Part shown: positions 40,907 through 49,141 of the stretch, piece by piece
How positions within the stretch are numbered: the first letter of the stretch is position 1
How the letters are laid out: each line of letters opens with the position of its first letter
Origin: Streptomyces sp. AC558_RSS880
GTDB lineage: Bacteria; Actinomycetota; Actinomycetes; Streptomycetales; Streptomycetaceae
DNA length: 64,000 nt
Direction: 5' to 3'
Assembly: GCF_019049255.1 (NCBI RefSeq)
Contig: NZ_JAGMUJ010000191.1
Coordinates: forward strand, 62,001 to 126,000
The notes under the pieces: model-generated
What the model saw: only the letters and a program-made list of their open reading frames with translations
What the model was told of the DNA's origin: nothing
Databases searched by the model: none
Made by a program: the position numbers and the translations under genes

Positions 40907-41644
40907 ATGACGACAGACGCCGAGGCCGGAGCGTCGGCCGCGCTGTACGCCGGGCTTCTGGCCGCGGCGGGTCCGGAGCGGAACCTGACGCTGGTTGCCC
41001 TGCGGCGGCTGCTGGTCGGCACGGACAAGGACGCGCTCACCGAGGTACTGGGTCAGCTCGCGCAGGAGGGAGTCACTCTTCCCGTCTCTGTAATGGACTC
41101 GTTCGGTATCCCGGTCAGCGGTCCGGTGGCGCCGCCCCGACCGGGTCGCTCGGCGCCCGCACGGACTCCGGGCGAGGCGCCCACCCGTGTCGGGTCGCTC
41201 CCCGCCGTACCGGCCCAGAAAGCACCTGGTCCCCGCTTCAGTATCGTGCTGACCCCGGACAGTCGGCTGGACCTGACAGCGCTGACGATACGAACACTGC
41301 GTCCGAAGCGCGTACCGGCCGCTCCTCCGACGCCCAAGCCCATAACGGCCCGGCCCCTTCCCCCGGCTGCCCCCGCCAAGATTTCGCCACCGTCGGCCGA
41401 CATGCTGGCGTGCCCGTCCGCGCTCTGTTCCGACCCTCCTCATACACACCGAAAAGTCAACTTCATGGGTCAGATCAGGGTGGACGGGCAGACGATCGGC
41501 ACCCTCGCGGAGTTCTCCGGGAAGATCGTCACCGTCCTGCTGGAGGACAGGTGGTTCCGGGTTCTGCACGAAGGCCGTGAGATCGCGGCCGTGCCCCGGC
41601 GTCACCGGATCGAGGTCGGCACGTACCACGGCAACCCGCGCTGA
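40907..41644 (+). CDS. Protein with a C-terminal beta-barrel resembling integrase/transposase tails
   Basis: A 245-aa protein. The helical N-terminus (~5-65) is followed by a long Pro/Ala-rich linker and then ~65 residues (QIRVDGQTIGTLAEFSGKIV, VLLEDRWFRVLHEGREIAAV) resembling the small beta-barrel at the end of Mu/IS481-type integrases. No DDE or HTH region is present, so it is not a transposase. ATG 40907 has GGAGG upstream; the frame is open to 39968 but only as antisense of the 1011-aa gene. It is divergent from that gene across 186 bp and convergent with the UvrD-like gene. Confidence 0.6.
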   Translation: MTTDAEAGASAALYAGLLAAAGPERNLTLVALRRLLVGTDKDALTEVLGQLAQEGVTLPVSVMDSFGIPVSGPVAPPRPGRSAPARTPGEAPTRVGSLPAVPAQKAPGPRFSIVLTPDSRLDLTALTIRTLRPKRVPAAPPTPKPITARPLPPAAPAKISPPSADMLACPSALCSDPPHTHRKVNFMGQIRVDGQTIGTLAEFSGKIVTVLLEDRWFRVLHEGREIAAVPRRHRIEVGTYHGNPR

Positions 41645-41670
41645 GTCGCCTCGAACTCCGCGTCGCACCC

Positions 41671-43815
41671 TCACCCCGGCAGGAATTCGCTGGGCCGCCC
41701 GCTGTACGACACGTACAGCGCCTCCCGGGCCCGGGTGCAGGCCACGAAGAGGAGGCAGCGTTCGGCCGCCAGGTCGGTGGCGTTCTGGAGACGGTCCACG
41801 TCGGCGGGGGTGACGGCCGGAGGGAACGGGAAGGCGCTCGCGGTGGCCCCGGCGACGGCGACGCAGCGGTACTCCAGTCCCTTCATGCTGTGCAGGGTCG
41901 ACACCCGTACCCCGACCGCGCTGTCCGGTTCGCCGTCGCGCACCCGGACCGCGGGAACGCCGGCTGCGGTGAGCCGGTCGGCGAGCTTGCCCGTCAGGGT
42001 GTTGAAGCGGGCACAGACCGCGATGTCCGACGGGGCGACCCCGGCATCCGTCCAGCCGCGCACCTGCCTGACGACGGCGTCGGCCTCCTCGTTCTCCGAG
42101 CCGTGCCCCTCGCACACCGGTTGGGCACCGTGGAGCAGGGAGCGGTAGCCGGTAAGGGTGTCGTGGCCGTCGCCGGTCAGGTCGGCGACCGGTTCGTTGT
42201 CGAGCAACGAGCGGGCCCAGCGCAGGATCTCCTCGGTGGAGCGGTAGTTGACGCGGAGTCGTCCACTGCGGCCCGCGACGGCGATGCCGAGGGAACGCAG
42301 GGAGACCCGGGCGTCGTAGATCCGCTGGTGGGGGTCGCCGGTGACGAACAGGTCGTCGGGGCCCTCCGGGACCAGCGCGCGCAGCAGCCGCCACTGTGCC
42401 GGGTGCAGGTCCTGTGCCTCGTCGACGACGACGTGGTCGTACGACGGCCCCACGCCAGGCTTGTCCCGCAGCAGCCGGGCCGCCTCGGCACAGACCTGGA
42501 GCCAGGTGTGCGACCGGGTGCGCGCCAGCTCCTCCTCGAAGAGGGTGACGGCCTGCCAGATCCGCCGTCGCTGGGCCCGTCCGAGCGCGCTGCCGCGTCC
42601 GCGCCGCTCGCACGCGAGGTACTCCTCCTCGCTCCGCAGGTCCTGGGCGAGGATCACATGCCGGTACTCCTGCGACAGGAACGCCTCGTTCCAGGGCAGG
42701 TCGAGACGGCGGAGCAAGCGCTGCCAGCGGGTTCGCTCGTCCTTGTCCCCAAGCGCTCCGCCGGGGTTGCCTCGCAGCTTCCGTACGGTGCGGTGGGCGA
42801 CGGCGTCCACGGTGGTGACGTCGACGCGGGCGAGCAGTTCCTCGTCGTGGTCGAGCAGCAACGCGAGGCTGCTGTGCAGAGAGCGGGCCAGGGCGTTGGT
42901 GTACGTGGTGAGGAGGACCCGCGTGTCCGGGGCACGGTCCAGCAGGTGTCTGACGCGGTGCAGGGCGACAACCGTCTTGCCGGTGCCCGGCCCGCCGGTG
43001 ATCTGGGCGGGTCCGGCGTAGGCGGGCCGGTAGGCGACGCGCCGCTGGGTGGGGTGGAGGAAGATCCGCCAGGCCGCGAAGGGCTTGGCCAGGATGTCGG
43101 CGAGTTCGTCGGCTCCGGTGACGAGCGCGATCCGGCTCCTGGTACGGGTGACCGCGGCGGCCAGGTCGTCCCCGGCTCTGTCGTCTGCGGCCTCGGGCTC
43201 CTTCTGCCGCACGGCGACCAGCTCGCGGTAGATGTCGTTCGGGTCGAGGCCGTCGGCGAGCAGCCACAGCGCCTCGAACTGGTCCTCCGGCATCAGCGAG
43301 CCGAACGCCTCCAGCTGCGCCTTGCTGGTGACGGTGCGGGCGGCGCGCAACGTGACGTCGTCGACGCCGAGGTGCCGCAGCACGGTGTCCGACCATGGAG
43401 CGAACAGGAGTTGTGGAGCGGCGGCGGCCTCCTGTGCGAAGAGTGGGGTGATCTGCTCCATCGCGGTCAGGTCGCGCACCTCCAGGCAGCGGGTGACGCT
43501 GTTGACCGTGTAGAGCCGCCGCTTGGCCCAGGAGTAGGCCTTGTCGTGGCTGACGACATGCACGAAGACGAAGAGGTCGCTGCCGTCGTCGGGCGCGAGC
43601 AGCACGATCCGCAGTCCGTCGTCTACGCGTATCGTGCGCATCCGGGGATCGCGGGAGCTGACCACCGACTCCAGGTGCAGCCCTTTGTCCGCGTGCAGTT
43701 GCGCGACCGTCAGCTGCTGGAACTTGGCCATCGCCTTGTGAACGCGGGCGCGGGCCGGCCGGTCCAGCCGGTCGACGCCCTCCCAGAACGTGTTGGTGAT
43801 CGCGATCTGCGGCAT
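41671..43815 (-). CDS. UvrD/Rep-like superfamily 1 helicase with RelE/ParE-like N-terminal domain
   Basis: A 714-aa protein. Residues 1-~105 look like a RelE/ParE-fold module (VHKAMAKFQQLTVAQLHADK... MRTIRVDDGLRIVLLAPDDG... FVFVHVVSHDKAYSWAKRR). The SF1 helicase part has Walker A ITGGPGTGKT (272-281), Walker B DEAQD, motif IV-like VNYRSTEEIL and motif V/VI STLHSMKGLEY and FVACTRAREAL. Such toxin-fold plus UvrD fusions occur in defence islands; whether the N-terminus is a nuclease, an inhibitor or only a structural domain is unknown. ATG 43815 is preferred to 44067 because the domain starts there. Confidence 0.82.
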   Translation of the reverse strand: MPQIAITNTFWEGVDRLDRPARARVHKAMAKFQQLTVAQLHADKGLHLESVVSSRDPRMRTIRVDDGLRIVLLAPDDGSDLFVFVHVVSHDKAYSWAKRRLYTVNSVTRCLEVRDLTAMEQITPLFAQEAAAAPQLLFAPWSDTVLRHLGVDDVTLRAARTVTSKAQLEAFGSLMPEDQFEALWLLADGLDPNDIYRELVAVRQKEPEAADDRAGDDLAAAVTRTRSRIALVTGADELADILAKPFAAWRIFLHPTQRRVAYRPAYAGPAQITGGPGTGKTVVALHRVRHLLDRAPDTRVLLTTYTNALARSLHSSLALLLDHDEELLARVDVTTVDAVAHRTVRKLRGNPGGALGDKDERTRWQRLLRRLDLPWNEAFLSQEYRHVILAQDLRSEEEYLACERRGRGSALGRAQRRRIWQAVTLFEEELARTRSHTWLQVCAEAARLLRDKPGVGPSYDHVVVDEAQDLHPAQWRLLRALVPEGPDDLFVTGDPHQRIYDARVSLRSLGIAVAGRSGRLRVNYRSTEEILRWARSLLDNEPVADLTGDGHDTLTGYRSLLHGAQPVCEGHGSENEEADAVVRQVRGWTDAGVAPSDIAVCARFNTLTGKLADRLTAAGVPAVRVRDGEPDSAVGVRVSTLHSMKGLEYRCVAVAGATASAFPFPPAVTPADVDRLQNATDLAAERCLLFVACTRAREALYVSYSGRPSEFLPG

Positions 43816-43936
43816 GCTCCCCACCCTCGTCGGCGTCGACCCACGGTACTGCTGTTGACTGAGTTTACGAAAGAGATGATGATCGTCGCGCACGATGCCG
43901 CACATCACGTGGGCACTCTGAGTACGGGAGTGGAGC

Positions 43937-44599
43937 ATGACTCTGGAGTTGTCGGCCGATTCCTTCGATCCGCCCGGTGAGCCGTTGGACGAAGTGATGG
44001 CACGGCTCCGGCCCGGCTTCATGCCGAGCCCCGAGGACGTCAGCCTCCTCTTCGAGGCCGCTCGCACGGTTCAGTGCGCGTTCGAGGAGGTCGGGCGGGC
44101 GAACACCGTCTTGGACGAGGTATCCGACCTCGGTGAGCAGATCGAGGCGGCGTTGGAGGATGGCCTGAGCCGACGGGCGCGGGCGGAGATTCCCGTCCTG
44201 CTGAGCGCTCTACGCGCCCAGGCAGCACGCGTCGAGCGGTCCGAAGCGGTGCGCGCGGTCGCCAACCGCATCCTCGGCAACGACGACGGGGACGAGCCCG
44301 AGTCCCTCGATCCCGTCCCCGCCCTCACCTCCGATCTCCTGCCCCGGGTGCCCTCTGTCTACGACGACGAGGAGGAACCCGGCAGCAGCCTCGCCGACCT
44401 GTGGGAGCGCCAGGAGCGGCTCGAGCGGGTCCAGGACCGGGTCCGCCGGGAGCGCGTGGAGCGCGTCGCCGCCCACCTCGTCTCCCTCGTGGAGAAGGTC
44501 GTCGACCGCTCCTTCACCGACACCCGCTTCACCCGGGCGGCGCTGGACGAGATGGACCGCGCCTACGCCTTGTGGTGTTCGTGCCTTGACGAGGCTTGA
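43937..44599 (+). CDS. Acidic helical protein of unknown function
   Basis: A 220-aa, highly charged, almost entirely helical protein with likely coiled coils (VLDEVSDLGEQIEAALEDGL, QERLERVQDRVRRERVERVA). ATG 43937 has GGGAG six bases upstream. It is divergent from the UvrD-like gene across 121 bp and convergent with the ParA partner gene. No family is recognised; a partner of the adjacent helicase is possible. Confidence 0.65.
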   Translation: MTLELSADSFDPPGEPLDEVMARLRPGFMPSPEDVSLLFEAARTVQCAFEEVGRANTVLDEVSDLGEQIEAALEDGLSRRARAEIPVLLSALRAQAARVERSEAVRAVANRILGNDDGDEPESLDPVPALTSDLLPRVPSVYDDEEEPGSSLADLWERQERLERVQDRVRRERVERVAAHLVSLVEKVVDRSFTDTRFTRAALDEMDRAYALWCSCLDEA

Positions 44600-44622
44600 G
44601 GGGAGACTTCGCCCCCTTCACT

Positions 44623-45171
44623 TCACGCAGGCGGATCCTCAGGCTTCGGATCACCGGCCTCGCCGTGCGGCGTCATGGACTGCTCCGGCCGTCCTCGGAA
44701 GGCGGCTCCCTTCGCGGTCCGCGATTCGACGCGCTCCACGATGCGGTCGATGACGCGTTGGGGGTCCTTCCACTTCATCGCCAGCCGGTCGTGGTCCATT
44801 CCGTGTTCCGAGATGATGTCCCGCAGTTGTTCGAGGTCGAGTTCACCCAGGCACGAGCGGAGTCCCGCCTCGCCTGACTCGGCGAACACCGCGAACGGCT
44901 CGATCACTCCCGGAGCTCGCCGGCTCCGCCTCGGGCGTTCGGCCGGGCGGGGTGCGGTCTGCGGCCCGGGAGGGGCGAGGGCCTTGCCCAGTGCCCGGGC
45001 GAAGCGTGCCGTGCGTGCGGCTTCGGACGCCACCACACCGAGGACGCGCGCGAGGGTTGCCGCGAGTTCCGGATCGGACGCACCGAGCTTGATCAGGGCT
45101 TCTTCGGTCTCCCGCATCTGGGCGCGCAGGAGGCTACTGCCATCGAGCCGAGTGTCACTCTGCTCGGTCAC
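44623..45171 (-). CDS. Partner protein of the HTH-ParA ATPase (ParB-like role possible)
   Basis: A 182-aa protein with a helical N-terminal half (~10-65, LLRAQMRETEEALIKLGASD...), a basic Pro/Arg linker (PRPAERPRRSRRAPG) and a helical C-terminal region (CLGELDLEQLRDIISEHGMD) with charged flanks. GTG 45171 overlaps the ParA stop (GTGA), so expression is coupled. The position directly after a ParA gene is that of ParB/adaptor proteins, but no ParB motif is seen; cargo-adaptor is equally likely. Confidence 0.65.
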   Translation of the reverse strand: MTEQSDTRLDGSSLLRAQMRETEEALIKLGASDPELAATLARVLGVVASEAARTARFARALGKALAPPGPQTAPRPAERPRRSRRAPGVIEPFAVFAESGEAGLRSCLGELDLEQLRDIISEHGMDHDRLAMKWKDPQRVIDRIVERVESRTAKGAAFRGRPEQSMTPHGEAGDPKPEDPPA

Positions 45172-46265
45172 GCCTTCTCCTCGACCAACTCGATGAACTC
45201 CTTCGTCATGGCACGGAAGGCATCGAATCCGCCCTGGTACCCGTACTTCTGCCGCAGGGTACCGCGACCGACGAACTCCGCCGAACCGGCGATGTCGTTC
45301 TTCTCGGGGATGAAGGTCGGAAGTACGGCGGGGAGTTTCTTGTCGCCCTGAAGCCGCCTGACGGTGTTCCAGTGGACCGTCGAGTTCGCCTTGTACTTCG
45401 TGATGACGATGCCGATTTCGTTGATGCTCTCCCCCAGGCTGTCGGCGAAAGCCTGCACACGCCGCTGGATCTGGGGGATGCCGTAGGTGGACAGGACGTC
45501 AGGAATCGTCGGGATGATGTATCCCTCGGAGATGCGCAGACCGTTCAGCGTGACGATGCCGAGGTTGGGAGGGCAGTCGACCAGTACGTAGTCGTAGTCA
45601 TCGATGATCTTGCGGATCGCCTTGCGTAGAAGATCAGTGGGGTTGTTGGAGTGAAAACGCCCCCTGGGCATGGACGCCAGGCGGTCCTGGACATCGATGA
45701 GGTCCAGCGAGGAAGGCAGGAGGTCCACCTGCGTCACCGCGTCCACCGATGAGACATTGCGCTGAAGTGTCTTCTCCAGATCGAACTCCAGAGGCTCGTC
45801 CTCAGGCCGGAGAGCGTCTTTGAACAAGGTCGCCAGGGTGTACCCGTCGTCGTTGAGCTCCTCCCACTTCTCCTCCCCGATCAGGACGGTGGTCAGGTTG
45901 GTCTGCGGGTCGAGGTCGACCACCAGCACCCGCTTACCGAACTCCGCGGAGAGGAACTCCGCAAGGCCGGCCGTGGTAGTGGTCTTCCCGACGCCGCCCT
46001 TCAGGTTGATGGTCGAGATGACATGAGTCTTGGGAGCCACGTACTTCTTCCTCCGCTTGAGGTAGCGCCGGATTTCCCCAGCCCGGAAAACCGGACCGCT
46101 GCGCAGGTCCGCGACGGGGGCGGGGAAACGTATGTCACGGGTTCGCCAATTCGCCACGACCGTCCGGCTGACGCCGGCCATCTCCGCCACTTCGAACAGT
46201 CCAACGAGCTGGTCGTCCGATTCGGATGTGTCCTGCAAAAGACACCCCCCGTGAACGGCCTTCAC
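45168..46265 (-). CDS. ParA-family ATPase with N-terminal MerR-like HTH domain
   Basis: Up to 365 aa. Residues ~20-72 form a MerR/excisionase-like winged HTH (GLFEVAEMAGVSRTVVANWR and FRAGEIRRYLKRRKK). Residues 80-365 are a Walker-type ParA: deviant Walker A NLKGGVGKTTTT (88-99), A' VVDLDPQTN, and Walker B VLVDCPPN. The fusion resembles plasmid ParA/SopA proteins that both partition DNA and repress their own promoter. The annotated GTG at 46265 lies inside a palindromic operator; a TTG at 46238 with GGGGGG upstream is a better-placed start. Its presence in a defence-rich region may mark an integrated plasmid or an island-maintenance function. Confidence 0.85.
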   Translation of the reverse strand: MKAVHGGCLLQDTSESDDQLVGLFEVAEMAGVSRTVVANWRTRDIRFPAPVADLRSGPVFRAGEIRRYLKRRKKYVAPKTHVISTINLKGGVGKTTTTAGLAEFLSAEFGKRVLVVDLDPQTNLTTVLIGEEKWEELNDDGYTLATLFKDALRPEDEPLEFDLEKTLQRNVSSVDAVTQVDLLPSSLDLIDVQDRLASMPRGRFHSNNPTDLLRKAIRKIIDDYDYVLVDCPPNLGIVTLNGLRISEGYIIPTIPDVLSTYGIPQIQRRVQAFADSLGESINEIGIVITKYKANSTVHWNTVRRLQGDKKLPAVLPTFIPEKNDIAGSAEFVGRGTLRQKYGYQGGFDAFRAMTKEFIELVEEKA

Positions 46266-46295
46266 ATTTACCTGTCAAGCGTGAAGGCCGTTCAC
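46251..46295. promoter_or_regulatory. Paired 15-bp palindromic operators (parS/autoregulatory site) upstream of parA
   Basis: GTGAACGGCCTTCAC (46251-46265) and its exact inverse complement GTGAAGGCCGTTCAC (46281-46295) are separated by 15 bp. Each box is itself a GTGAA-N5-TTCAC palindrome. A minus-strand TTGACA (-35 candidate, 46278-46273) lies between them, so bound HTH-ParA would block transcription. Confidence 0.75.
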
Positions 46296-46303
46296 GGCCG
46301 CGG

Positions 46304-46822
46304 TCAACCGCCAACGCCCGCCGGTGGATGCACGGTTGTCTTCGCGCGCCCCTCTGCCGCGCATTCACGCCGGAGATATTCGGCCCAGACCGTTTTCCCG
46401 CCGGGATGGTGCGGTTCGCAGCCCCAGGCGTCCGCGAGCGTGGTGACGAGGAGCAGGCCCCGGCCGGACTCGTCGACCGTATCGGTGTCCGGGGCCGCGG
46501 GTACGAACAGACGGTCGCCCCGCGCGTCGGTGACCTCGATCCGGAGGGTGGCGGGTGTCAGGGTGAGGGAGAGGCGAGCGTTCCTGCCCCGTACCCGGGC
46601 GTGCCGGGCGGCGTTCGCGGTCAGTTCCGCGATGAGGAGGGACACCGTGGCCTCGCTGTCGTCTCCGGTGGAGGCCTCCGGCCGCTCCTGCTGTGCGGCG
46701 AGCCAGCGCTCGGCGGCACGGCGTGCGGTGTGCGCACCGTGCGCCGTGGTGGGGAAGAGGGTGCGGAAGTGCCCTGTGACGACGATCGGTCCACCGGGTG
46801 CGGTGATGGTTTCCTGGTTCAC
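46304..46822 (-). CDS. Anti-sigma-factor-type ATP-binding protein (HATPase_c)
   Basis: A 172-aa GHKL-fold protein of the RsbW/SpoIIAB-like class. The N box is in LIAELTANAARHARV and the G1 region in RLSLTLTPATLRIEVTDARG, followed by ESGRGLLLVTTLADAWG (G2). In Streptomyces such genes are very often divergent from an XRE/DUF397 pair. Here that partner is missing, but a truncated copy of this gene's start sits beside an XRE/DUF397 pair at 49.8 kb (see repeats). Start GTG 46822. The kinase activity toward an anti-anti-sigma partner is inferred. Confidence 0.85.
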   Translation of the reverse strand: MNQETITAPGGPIVVTGHFRTLFPTTAHGAHTARRAAERWLAAQQERPEASTGDDSEATVSLLIAELTANAARHARVRGRNARLSLTLTPATLRIEVTDARGDRLFVPAAPDTDTVDESGRGLLLVTTLADAWGCEPHHPGGKTVWAEYLRRECAAEGRAKTTVHPPAGVGG

Positions 46823-46916
46823 CTCACCGAGGGTGGCCGAGCCGTCCTACCGTGGGGAGCATCATGGACGGTACGCAGGGTGACTGTCCCGGTGCCGACG
46901 GTATGGTGTACGGGCG
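46761..46916. repeat. Direct repeat copy 1 (5' end and upstream region of the HATPase gene)
   Basis: About 155 bp covering the first ~20 codons of the HATPase gene and its upstream region are repeated in the same orientation at 49767-49922, with roughly 80-85% identity by eye. The conserved core includes GACGGTACGCAGGGTGACTG followed by TCCCGGTG. Confidence 0.8.
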
Positions 46917-46935
46917 CGATGCGGCCGGTTCGCCC

Positions 46936-47622
46936 TTATCCCTTCGACATCGACGAGGGCGGCGTGGGGAGAGGGCTGACGCCGGGTTCGAAGTGGTCGC
47001 GGATGTAGATGCGGGTGCGCTGTGGCGTGTACTCGTGCACATAAACGCTGACACAATGCTTGTCGGACAAGCCATACATGTCAGAGATTTCCTGTTCCTC
47101 TGTGGCCTTGGGGGAGCCGGGGCAGACGTAGCCGTAGCGCATGCCGTCCTTGAGCGTCTCGGGTTCCGGGAGCCCGAAGTGCGCGAAGTCGTGGGGGGTG
47201 GCGTCGGCCTGTGCGGAGGTCGGTTCCAGCCACTTCTTCTCCGGCGGGTGCTGCTTCAGATAGGCCTCCGCCTCCGACCTGGTCAGGGTGAAGGTGAGGA
47301 TGCCCGTGTCGAAGCGGGAGGTGACCTTGTAGGCGGCCTGCGGGGACCGGGCCGTGGCCGGAATGCCGAGGTCCAGCTGCTCGCTCATCCACTCCGGTGT
47401 GATCCCCTCGGCCCACCGCACGTCCGCCGCCTCCTCGCCCAGGCGGTCACCGGGTCCGGTGTCGTCCGGTGCGCCGAGGAGCCAGCCCGCCGCGACCACG
47501 GCGCCCGACAGGACCAGCACACCCGCGGCCACGCCGGCGACGAGCCACGGGCGGCGACCACCGCCACCTTCGGTACCGCTCGCGCCTTCCTCGGGTGCCC
47601 CGAAGGGATTCACTTCGCTCAC
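46936..47622 (-). CDS. Single-pass membrane protein, candidate immunity/partner of the WXG100-like toxin
   Basis: A 228-aa protein with a short Gly-rich cytoplasmic N-terminus, one transmembrane helix (~27-50, WLVAGVAAGVLVLSGAVVAA) and a ~175-residue extracytoplasmic domain rich in aromatic residues. The domain includes a Cys pair (YVCPGSPK, DKHCVSVYVHEYTPQRTR). GTG 47622 overlaps the stop of the upstream WXG-like gene (GTGA). Coupled membrane proteins of this kind commonly act as immunity or display partners for secreted toxins; that role is inferred from position only. Confidence 0.65.
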   Translation of the reverse strand: MSEVNPFGAPEEGASGTEGGGGRRPWLVAGVAAGVLVLSGAVVAAGWLLGAPDDTGPGDRLGEEAADVRWAEGITPEWMSEQLDLGIPATARSPQAAYKVTSRFDTGILTFTLTRSEAEAYLKQHPPEKKWLEPTSAQADATPHDFAHFGLPEPETLKDGMRYGYVCPGSPKATEEQEISDMYGLSDKHCVSVYVHEYTPQRTRIYIRDHFEPGVSPLPTPPSSMSKG

Positions 47623-49133
47623 CGGCCATCCGCCCTTCCCGTCGGCATGCCGGTCGCACGGTCCTGTTGTTGCTCCCGGCCGGGGTCCAAGCGTCCGTCC
47701 CTGCTGTCGTCGGGACCCGGTAGCGGGTCGTCGTTCGGCTTCGAGGAGCCGAGGTCGTAGTGATGGACGCCGCTACTGCCCGCCATGTGGAACTCCTGGG
47801 CGAAACCTACCCGGTGCAGCTTGGCCATCTGCCCGTCGGGGATCTCCAGCGGACCGATGTCGACGCCCTTGCCCTCGTCCCAGTTGTACCGGTCCCAGAC
47901 GTTCACCTGGTAGTCGACGCCGATCCTGGGGTTGCCGTTCGCGTCCGGGACCGCGGTCACCACACCGGTGACGTTGGTGTTGGCTCCGCCCACCGCGTAG
48001 AACCAGTTGGGGTCGACCTCCTTCCCGAAGTAGAAGCTCTCGGGATGCTTCACCTCGACCGGGAAGGCGACCGGCTTCCCGCCGTTCTTCCTGAACTCGT
48101 CGAGCGCCTGCCTGCGCCAGTCGTCCTGGTTCAGTCTGACCGCCTCGTCGACGTACGCCTTATAGGAGGGGACGTCCGCCAACATCTTGTCCACAGGCAG
48201 GTTCATGGAGCTGCCGCTGTTTCCCAGGTAGTGGGCCATGTGACGGGACGCGTCCGTCATGCCCTGCCAGTCGGCACCCTCCGTCAGCAGTTCCATCTTC
48301 TGCTTGGTGGCCCACTCGCTGAAGCCGGGCGACTCGGAGCCGTGCTTCCCCGCTCCCGCGTCCGCCGCGACCTGCTGCACGGTGGGGCTCAGTACGCCCG
48401 CCGCCATCAGGTCGTCCTTCTGCGCCAGCCAGAGCCGTGCCCGCGCCTCGGGACTCAGGGACTCCCACAGGCGCCGCAGTTCGGCCCGCTGCTCCGGGTT
48501 CGCGTCCCCGCCGAGCCCGGCCAGTTCCTTCGCGCGCGGCAACTGCTCCTCGTCCAGGGACGTGTACGTGGCGTGACCCGCGTTGTGCGGGTCGTTGCCG
48601 TGGCTCTTGCGCAGCGCGCGTACGGCCGCCGCGTCGACCTCGGCGGCGTGCTGGACGATCCCCGTGAGAGTGTCCGCGTACCACTGCATGCGGTCCTTGG
48701 CTCGCTGGTCGGGGCCTTCGGGGGTGCACATCGCCTCCGTGACGCGGACCGTCCCGTCCGGGCCGTCGAGGACGAGGAGCCCCGGGTCCGGCGGAGTCCG
48801 GTCCGGGTCGCCCTTACGCGCATCGTCCGTGAGAACCCGCGCCCGATTCTGACAGTACGTCAGCTCGGCATGGGCGTCGGTGAGGACGTTGGCGATGCTC
48901 TCGGCCTCCGCCTGCAGGTCCGTGAACTCCTTGGCCGTCTTGCGCACGAACTCCTTGGTCACTCCGGCGTTGACGCCCTTCCAGCGGGCTCCGTCGGACT
49001 TCTTCGTCAGGCCGTCCCGCACATCGGTCGCGAGGTCGGCCAGTTCGCCGGCCATCGTCACCCAGTCGGACGCGGCCGTTCCCAGCTTGGCAAGGTTCAG
49101 GGCCATGAGGTCCGAGTACGAGAAACCACCCAT
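47619..49133 (-). CDS. WXG100-like polymorphic toxin candidate
   Basis: A 504-aa soluble protein. Residues ~1-110 form a helical hairpin of the WXG100/ESX type (LAKLGTAASDWVTMAGELAD ... ARWKGVNAG as the W-x-G turn), a signal for type VII secretion. The middle is helical; the C-terminal ~120 residues (FPVEVKHPESFYFGKEVDPN, then VNVWDRYNWDEGKGVDIG, AQEFHMAGSSGVHHYDLG) form a compact domain resembling the variable effector end of such toxins. ATG 49133 has AGGAAG upstream. It is preceded 8 bp upstream by a small partner and overlapped by a membrane protein gene. The toxic activity is not recognised. Confidence 0.72.
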   Translation of the reverse strand: MGGFSYSDLMALNLAKLGTAASDWVTMAGELADLATDVRDGLTKKSDGARWKGVNAGVTKEFVRKTAKEFTDLQAEAESIANVLTDAHAELTYCQNRARVLTDDARKGDPDRTPPDPGLLVLDGPDGTVRVTEAMCTPEGPDQRAKDRMQWYADTLTGIVQHAAEVDAAAVRALRKSHGNDPHNAGHATYTSLDEEQLPRAKELAGLGGDANPEQRAELRRLWESLSPEARARLWLAQKDDLMAAGVLSPTVQQVAADAGAGKHGSESPGFSEWATKQKMELLTEGADWQGMTDASRHMAHYLGNSGSSMNLPVDKMLADVPSYKAYVDEAVRLNQDDWRRQALDEFRKNGGKPVAFPVEVKHPESFYFGKEVDPNWFYAVGGANTNVTGVVTAVPDANGNPRIGVDYQVNVWDRYNWDEGKGVDIGPLEIPDGQMAKLHRVGFAQEFHMAGSSGVHHYDLGSSKPNDDPLPGPDDSRDGRLDPGREQQQDRATGMPTGRADGR

Positions 49134-49141
49134 GGCACTTC

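Noticed and set aside
40907..41644. Transposase or integrase
   Set aside because: Only a C-terminal beta-barrel resembles integrases; there is no DDE or HTH domain, and no inverted repeats or target duplication were seen.
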